From an uncultured Phascolarctobacterium sp. (lineage in GTDB: Bacteria > Bacillota > Negativicutes > Acidaminococcales > Acidaminococcaceae): 11,251 nucleotides of DNA. The notes below the pieces were generated by a model, which worked only from the letters and a program-made list of their open reading frames with translations, had not been told where the DNA came from and did not search any database. The position numbers were made by a program, and so were the translations under genes. How positions within the stretch are numbered: position 1 is the stretch's first letter; each line of letters starts with the position of its first letter. Location of the stretch: NCBI GenBank assembly GCA_900554395.1, contig USHB01000027.1, positions 1 to 11,251 on the forward strand, read 5' to 3'. Positions 8,329-11,251 of the stretch are shown in pieces.

Positions 8329-9036
8329 ATGGAACACTTTGTATTTAATCCACATAACTGGGATATGATGCTGCGTCTTTTTGTAGCAACCATTCTTGGC
8401 GGAGCAGTAGGCATAGAACGCGGCAGCGGCGACCGCCCTGCCGGGTTCAGAACGCATATACTGGTTTGCGTAGGTTCGGCGCTTATCATGCTGGTATCAA
8501 TGTATGGGTTTGACGATACTTATGTCAGCGGTATCAGCAATGCCAACAACAGGGATTCGGCGCGCATTGCGGCGCAGGTTGTAAGCGGCATCGGCTTTTT
8601 GGGCGCAGGCACCATTATGCACGAAGGCGTTACAGTGCGCGGTTTAACTACTGCTGCCAGCTTGTGGATGGTATCTGCAATCGGCCTTGCGGCAGGCGCA
8701 GGCATGTATGTTCTCAGCATAGTGTCAACCGCTATTATGCTTATTACGCTGGTATCTTTCCGCAAATGGGAAAAACGCTTTGGCGTTGCCAGCAGCAACG
8801 GACGGCGTTATATACGAATTGTTGCTCATAATGAGCCTGGTATTATTACAAATATAACGTCATACCTGGCAGAAAATGATATTAAGGTTAAAACGCTTAA
8901 TGTAAAAAATAATGCACAAAAAAATGAGGTTGTGCTTGAACTTTACCTGAAACTTGGCAAAGATACCGACAGGGAAGGAATTGCCCGCGGTTTGCAAAGT
9001 ATTTCCGGTATAATCACTTTAGAAAATTTAAGTTAG
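8329..9036 (+). CDS. MgtC/SapB-family membrane protein with C-terminal ACT-like domain
   Basis: An inner-membrane protein of the MgtC/SapB family, 235 residues from the ATG at 8329. The family core is clear: LRLFVATILGGAVGIERG, then RPAGFRTHILVCVGSALIML, GIGFLGAGTIM, and VRGLTTAASLWMVSAIGLA. These give four to five membrane helices within about residues 10-145. From about 160 a soluble tail reads IRIVAHNEPGIITNITSYL, then a strand ending VVLELYLKLG, an ACT-type fold like that of the MgtC C-terminus. MgtC in Salmonella supports growth at low magnesium and inside macrophages through F1Fo ATP synthase, but most homologues in non-pathogens are of unknown role, so no specific function is claimed. 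It follows proS by 20 bases and precedes polC by 21, between two genes that are adjacent in many Firmicutes. No transporter partner is nearby. Confidence 0.9.
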   Translation: MEHFVFNPHNWDMMLRLFVATILGGAVGIERGSGDRPAGFRTHILVCVGSALIMLVSMYGFDDTYVSGISNANNRDSARIAAQVVSGIGFLGAGTIMHEGVTVRGLTTAASLWMVSAIGLAAGAGMYVLSIVSTAIMLITLVSFRKWEKRFGVASSNGRRYIRIVAHNEPGIITNITSYLAENDIKVKTLNVKNNAQKNEVVLELYLKLGKDTDREGIARGLQSISGIITLENLS

Positions 9037-9057
9037 TTTTTATGAAAGGTAAAGGTA

Positions 9058-10842
9058 ATGAAGGCTAAATATTGCATTATCCCCGATACAGCAAAGTTTT
9101 TTGAATTTTTAGCCGGATTGTCCTTTTCGGAGTCAGACCTTCTGCATACCCGTCTTATCCGTCCGCAAAAAATACTGGACATAGAACAATCCGCATGGGT
9201 AATTGAATACAAGGCTGCTGCTCCGGTTGAAGAAAGGCTTACTTTAGCAGTGGCAGACCGTCTTGCCGCTGCTTTTTCTTTGCATGGCGGCGTACAGCTT
9301 AAATGCTGCAATGCAGAGATGAATAATAAACAGACAGAAGAAATACCATTGCCTCCGGAACCGCCTGAAATGCCGGAAGTTATTGTAACAGACTGTACGG
9401 GTCAGCCGATACCGGATGAAATTCCGCTGCCGGAAGAACAGCCGCAGAACGATTTGGAAAGTTACCATTATGAGGAAAATGGAAGCTGCGGCAGTGAAGC
9501 TGATGCAGAATTTGCGCGTGCTTATGAAATATTGTACGGTAATGGCGGCAGCGGCGGCAAAAATAACAGCAATTTGCTGTGGGGCAAAAATATTAAAGGC
9601 CAGCCGCGTCCGATTGATGAAATATCGGAAGAAGAAAATAACGTTGTTATTGAAGGGCAGTTTGTAAAATGCTTTGATAAGGACGGCGTGCTGACTTCGT
9701 TTAACGAGCGTGAACTGCGCACAGGGCGTGTTAAGCTCAGCTTTAATTTAAGCGATGATACCAATGGCATTTTTGTAAATATGTACTTTCAAAGTGTTGA
9801 AGAATGCCATAAATTTAAGGGGTTAATCAAACCCGGTGTTTATCTGCGCATTATGGGCGATGCCAAACGTGACCGCTTTGCTTTTGACGAAATGGTTATT
9901 GAACCTAAAGGCATTATGCTGGTGGAAAAAGAAGAGCGTATGGATAATGCCGAAGTAAAAAGGGTAGAGCTGCACTGCCATACTAAAATGAGCAAGATGG
10001 ATGCGCTGACCCCGATGGAAGATTTGGTTAAAAAAGCCATTAAATGGGGGCATAAGGCGCTTGCCATTACCGACCACGGTGTAGTGCAGGCATTTCCGTT
10101 CTGCTACGATGCCGCCGAAGGCAGCGATTTAAAACTTATCTTCGGCATGGAAGGGTATCTTATCAGTGACAGCGGTGTTGAAGGAACTGATATAGAGCCT
10201 ACTGACAGCATCAAGAAAAAGAAAGGCACTAAAACTCAGCTTGACCATATTATAATTTTGGCTAAAAATGAAATAATTGGGTTGATGGGAAAAAGTGGAA
10301 GTGGAAAAAGTACGTTGGCAAAAATTTTATTAAAATTAATTGCTTGCGATGATGGCGTAATTAAATTTAACGGTATTGATATAACAAATTTAAAAAATAA
10401 AGATTTAAAATTTTACAGAAAAAAAATGCAGTTTATATCGCAAAGACCTGAGAACTTTTTTGACCCAATGATGAGTTTAAGAAAAACTTTATTGGAGCCA
10501 TTGAAAATACATAATATAAATTATAATGAGAATGTATTGCAGGAATATCTTGAAAAAGTAAAATTAAATGAAATGATACTGAACCGTTATCCTTATCAGT
10601 TAAGCGGCGGTGAAATACAGCGGTTAAGTATAGTCAGAGCATTATTATTAAATCCAGAAATAATAATATTAGATGAAGCAACATCTATGCTGGATATTTC
10701 GGTTCAAGCACAAATTTTACATCTTTTGAAAGAATTGCAGATTGAAAAATCATTGACATATTTGTTTATTAGCCACGATAAAAATATAATTAATTGGTTT
10801 AGTGATAGAGTTTTAATAATGAAAGATGGTAAAATTTTATGA
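9058..10842 (+). CDS. polC: Chimeric frame: N-terminal part of DNA polymerase III PolC joined to an ABC ATPase core
   Basis: One uninterrupted frame of 594 codons made of two unrelated proteins. Residues 1-404 are PolC, the replicative polymerase of Firmicutes. They comprise an N-terminal domain (1 to about 80), a flexible acidic/proline linker (about 90-190), an OB fold (about 195-290; VVIEGQFVKCF, GVYLRIMGD), and a PHP domain start with H306 and H308 (RVELHCHTKMS), D339 and H340 (AITDHGVVQ) and E365 (FGMEGYL). An OB fold before PHP identifies PolC rather than DnaE. After HIIILAKN (397-404) the frame becomes an ABC ATPase. Complete PolC proteins have well over 1000 residues; the polymerase palm, fingers and thumb are missing, so this product cannot be the working polymerase. 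AAAGGT before the ATG is the ribosome site. Either a real rearrangement or an assembly chimera; an intact copy must exist elsewhere if it is real. Confidence 0.85.
   Translation: MKAKYCIIPDTAKFFEFLAGLSFSESDLLHTRLIRPQKILDIEQSAWVIEYKAAAPVEERLTLAVADRLAAAFSLHGGVQLKCCNAEMNNKQTEEIPLPPEPPEMPEVIVTDCTGQPIPDEIPLPEEQPQNDLESYHYEENGSCGSEADAEFARAYEILYGNGGSGGKNNSNLLWGKNIKGQPRPIDEISEEENNVVIEGQFVKCFDKDGVLTSFNERELRTGRVKLSFNLSDDTNGIFVNMYFQSVEECHKFKGLIKPGVYLRIMGDAKRDRFAFDEMVIEPKGIMLVEKEERMDNAEVKRVELHCHTKMSKMDALTPMEDLVKKAIKWGHKALAITDHGVVQAFPFCYDAAEGSDLKLIFGMEGYLISDSGVEGTDIEPTDSIKKKKGTKTQLDHIIILAKNEIIGLMGKSGSGKSTLAKILLKLIACDDGVIKFNGIDITNLKNKDLKFYRKKMQFISQRPENFFDPMMSLRKTLLEPLKIHNINYNENVLQEYLEKVKLNEMILNRYPYQLSGGEIQRLSIVRALLLNPEIIILDEATSMLDISVQAQILHLLKELQIEKSLTYLFISHDKNIINWFSDRVLIMKDGKIL
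10262..10275. other. Breakpoint joining polC to an ABC transporter gene
   Basis: The reading changes identity between AKN, which ends a typical PolC PHP strand (HIIILAKN, then normally a GL-NL segment), and EIIGLMG, the usual lead into a Walker A loop. Bases here (AAAAATGAA) could encode either side, so the exact joint is hidden by a short shared stretch. Composition changes sharply: bases 10081-10140 hold 30 G or C in 60, bases 10381-10440 only 9 in 60. Confidence 0.8.
10270..10842 (+). pseudogene. ABC transporter ATPase of the oligopeptide/nickel type, missing its N-terminus
   Basis: This stretch encodes nearly all of an ABC ATP-hydrolysing subunit (residues 405-594 of the fused frame). 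Walker A GKSGSGKST is at 412-420 region, Q-loop Q462 in FISQRPENFFDP, signature LSGGE at 515-519, Walker B IIILDE with D539 and E540, then SMLD and the switch H573 in FISHD. FDPMMSLRKTLLEPL resembles DppF/OppF/NikE proteins that energise peptide or nickel uptake. The first 30 or so residues, including the A-loop region, and its own start are absent, and the end lacks the longer C-terminal tail of some OppF proteins. It is far richer in A and T than everything upstream, with AAA/ATA/TTA-heavy codons. Its TGA overlaps a following ATG (ATGA at 10839), typical of paired transporter genes, but that next frame stops after six codons. Without the joint it would be an ordinary, non-operonic-to-polC gene. 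Confidence 0.8.
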
Positions 10843-10883
10843 TTAATATTAAGAGTTGACTTATTGTGCAAATTTAACTTTAT

Positions 10884-10888
10884 GGAGG
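10884..10888 (+). promoter_or_regulatory. Ribosome binding site of the CGGC-domain gene
   Basis: GGAGG seven bases before the ATG at 10896. It marks the true start of the following gene, rather than the TTG at 10856 that an open-frame search would favour, and so exposes the frame break after the sixth codon. Confidence 0.8.
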
Positions 10889-10895
10889 AACGGCT

Positions 10896-11248
10896 ATGAA
10901 ACAGATTGCGATTTAAGATGTTTGAAAACGAGTGCTTCTTGTACTGGTGCGGGATGTATTAAAGCGCTTAACAATAAAACCGGTGTTTTTGAGCAGTATG
11001 GTGATGAAGAATTGGAACTTATTGCTTGCTTTACCTGTAACGGCTGTTGTAGTGAAACTATTGGCGATAATGAAAAAATGCAGAAAAAGATTAAACGCAT
11101 TAAAATGCTTGCACCTGATTTTGTGCATTTAAGTAACTGCTGCAAAAAGAAGGATGAGAATGGTGAAAAATTATTGTGTCCGGTAATTAAAAAATTTGCT
11201 GCTGAATTTACTGCAAGTGGCATTACTGTAATAGAAGGGATACATTGA
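10896..11248 (+). pseudogene. CGGC-domain protein, frameshifted after codon six
   Basis: A small cysteine-rich cytoplasmic protein of the CGGC family, whose function is not established; its cysteine pattern suggests metal or redox chemistry. From the ATG at 10896 the frame reads MKQIAI and stops at TAA 10914-10916. The adjacent frame continues without a break as RCLKTSASCTGAGC to the end at 11248. Adding one base after codon six would restore MKQIAII joined to RCLKTS, the N-terminus expected for this family, giving about 117 residues. In that numbering the cysteines fall at 9, 16, 21, 45, 48, 51, 52, 82, 83 and 95; the central FTCNGCC has CNGC where the family often has CGGC. The C-terminal GITVIEGIH is typical. 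Either a sequencing or assembly error or a recent inactivating deletion. The remainder is intact, which favours a recent event or an error. Confidence 0.75.
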
Positions 11249-11251
11249 TGG
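11248..11251 (+). CDS. Possible start of a coupled downstream gene, cut by the window edge
   Basis: An ATG at 11248-11250 overlaps the TGA of the CGGC-domain gene by one base (TGATG), the same coupling arrangement as frr with its downstream neighbour. Only four bases are inside the window, so it may be no gene at all. Confidence 0.25.

Noticed and set aside
10856..10884. TTGACT at 10856-10861 with TTTATG at 10879-10884 as a promoter for the CGGC-domain gene
   Set aside because: The -35 match is good and the spacing is 17, but the -10 match is poor. Transcription would begin near 10891, after the ribosome site at 10884-10888, leaving it out of the message.
10905..10922. Programmed frameshifting in the CGGC-domain gene
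   Set aside because: No slippery heptamer of the X XXY YYZ type is in the correct phase, no clear stimulatory structure follows, and one missing base explains the pattern more simply.
10856..11248. A 130-residue CGGC protein starting at TTG 10856
   Set aside because: No ribosome site precedes it. Its first 20 residues do not resemble the family, while the adjacent frame after GGAGG and ATG at 10896 gives the expected MKQIAI opening.

Overview
The window is almost entirely one tightly packed, plus-strand housekeeping operon from a Firmicutes-lineage bacterium. Its order is pyrH, frr, a small conserved protein, a ferredoxin, uppS, cdsA, dxr, rseP, ispG, proS, an mgtC-family gene and polC. PolC is the polymerase type of low-GC Gram-positives. 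Together with the gene order, mid-range base composition and the RseP/UppS/CdsA envelope cluster, this suggests a Negativicutes-like or related anaerobic Firmicute, perhaps Acidaminococcaceae; this placement is inference from recall, not a search. No rRNA, tRNA, CRISPR array, insertion sequence or integrase was seen, and no intergenic gap exceeds about 85 bases.

Region by region: 1-571 is the 3' three-quarters of UMP kinase and 573-1136 is ribosome recycling factor. 1136-1372 is a 78-residue unknown that overlaps a 56-residue 2[4Fe-4S] ferredoxin (1356-1526). A hairpin at 1539-1584 precedes uppS. Then come lipid and isoprenoid genes: uppS (undecaprenyl-PP synthase), cdsA (CDP-diacylglycerol), dxr (MEP pathway) and ispG (MEP pathway, Fe-S), with the site-2 protease rseP between dxr and ispG. 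proS follows, and then an MgtC/SapB membrane protein with a C-terminal ACT-like domain. Genes are separated by 0-22 bases or overlap by one base, so co-transcription and translational coupling are likely. The operon joins translation (frr, proS), nucleotide supply (pyrH), and isoprenoid and envelope lipid synthesis. The ferredoxin is a plausible electron donor for IspG.

The last 2 kb are abnormal. The polC frame starts normally at 9058 and carries the N-terminal, OB-fold and early PHP segments. At about 10262-10275 it switches, in frame, into the ATPase core of an AT-rich oligopeptide/nickel-type ABC transporter protein, ending at 10842. The rest of PolC (remaining PHP, palm, fingers) is absent. 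Next is a CGGC-domain gene (10896-11248) whose start codon and ribosome site are good but whose frame is broken after six codons by what looks like one missing base. These features mark either a real rearrangement with gene decay or an assembly chimera with an indel error. Only reads spanning the joints can decide. No convincing new biological system is visible; the PolC/ABC joint is the item most worth checking.
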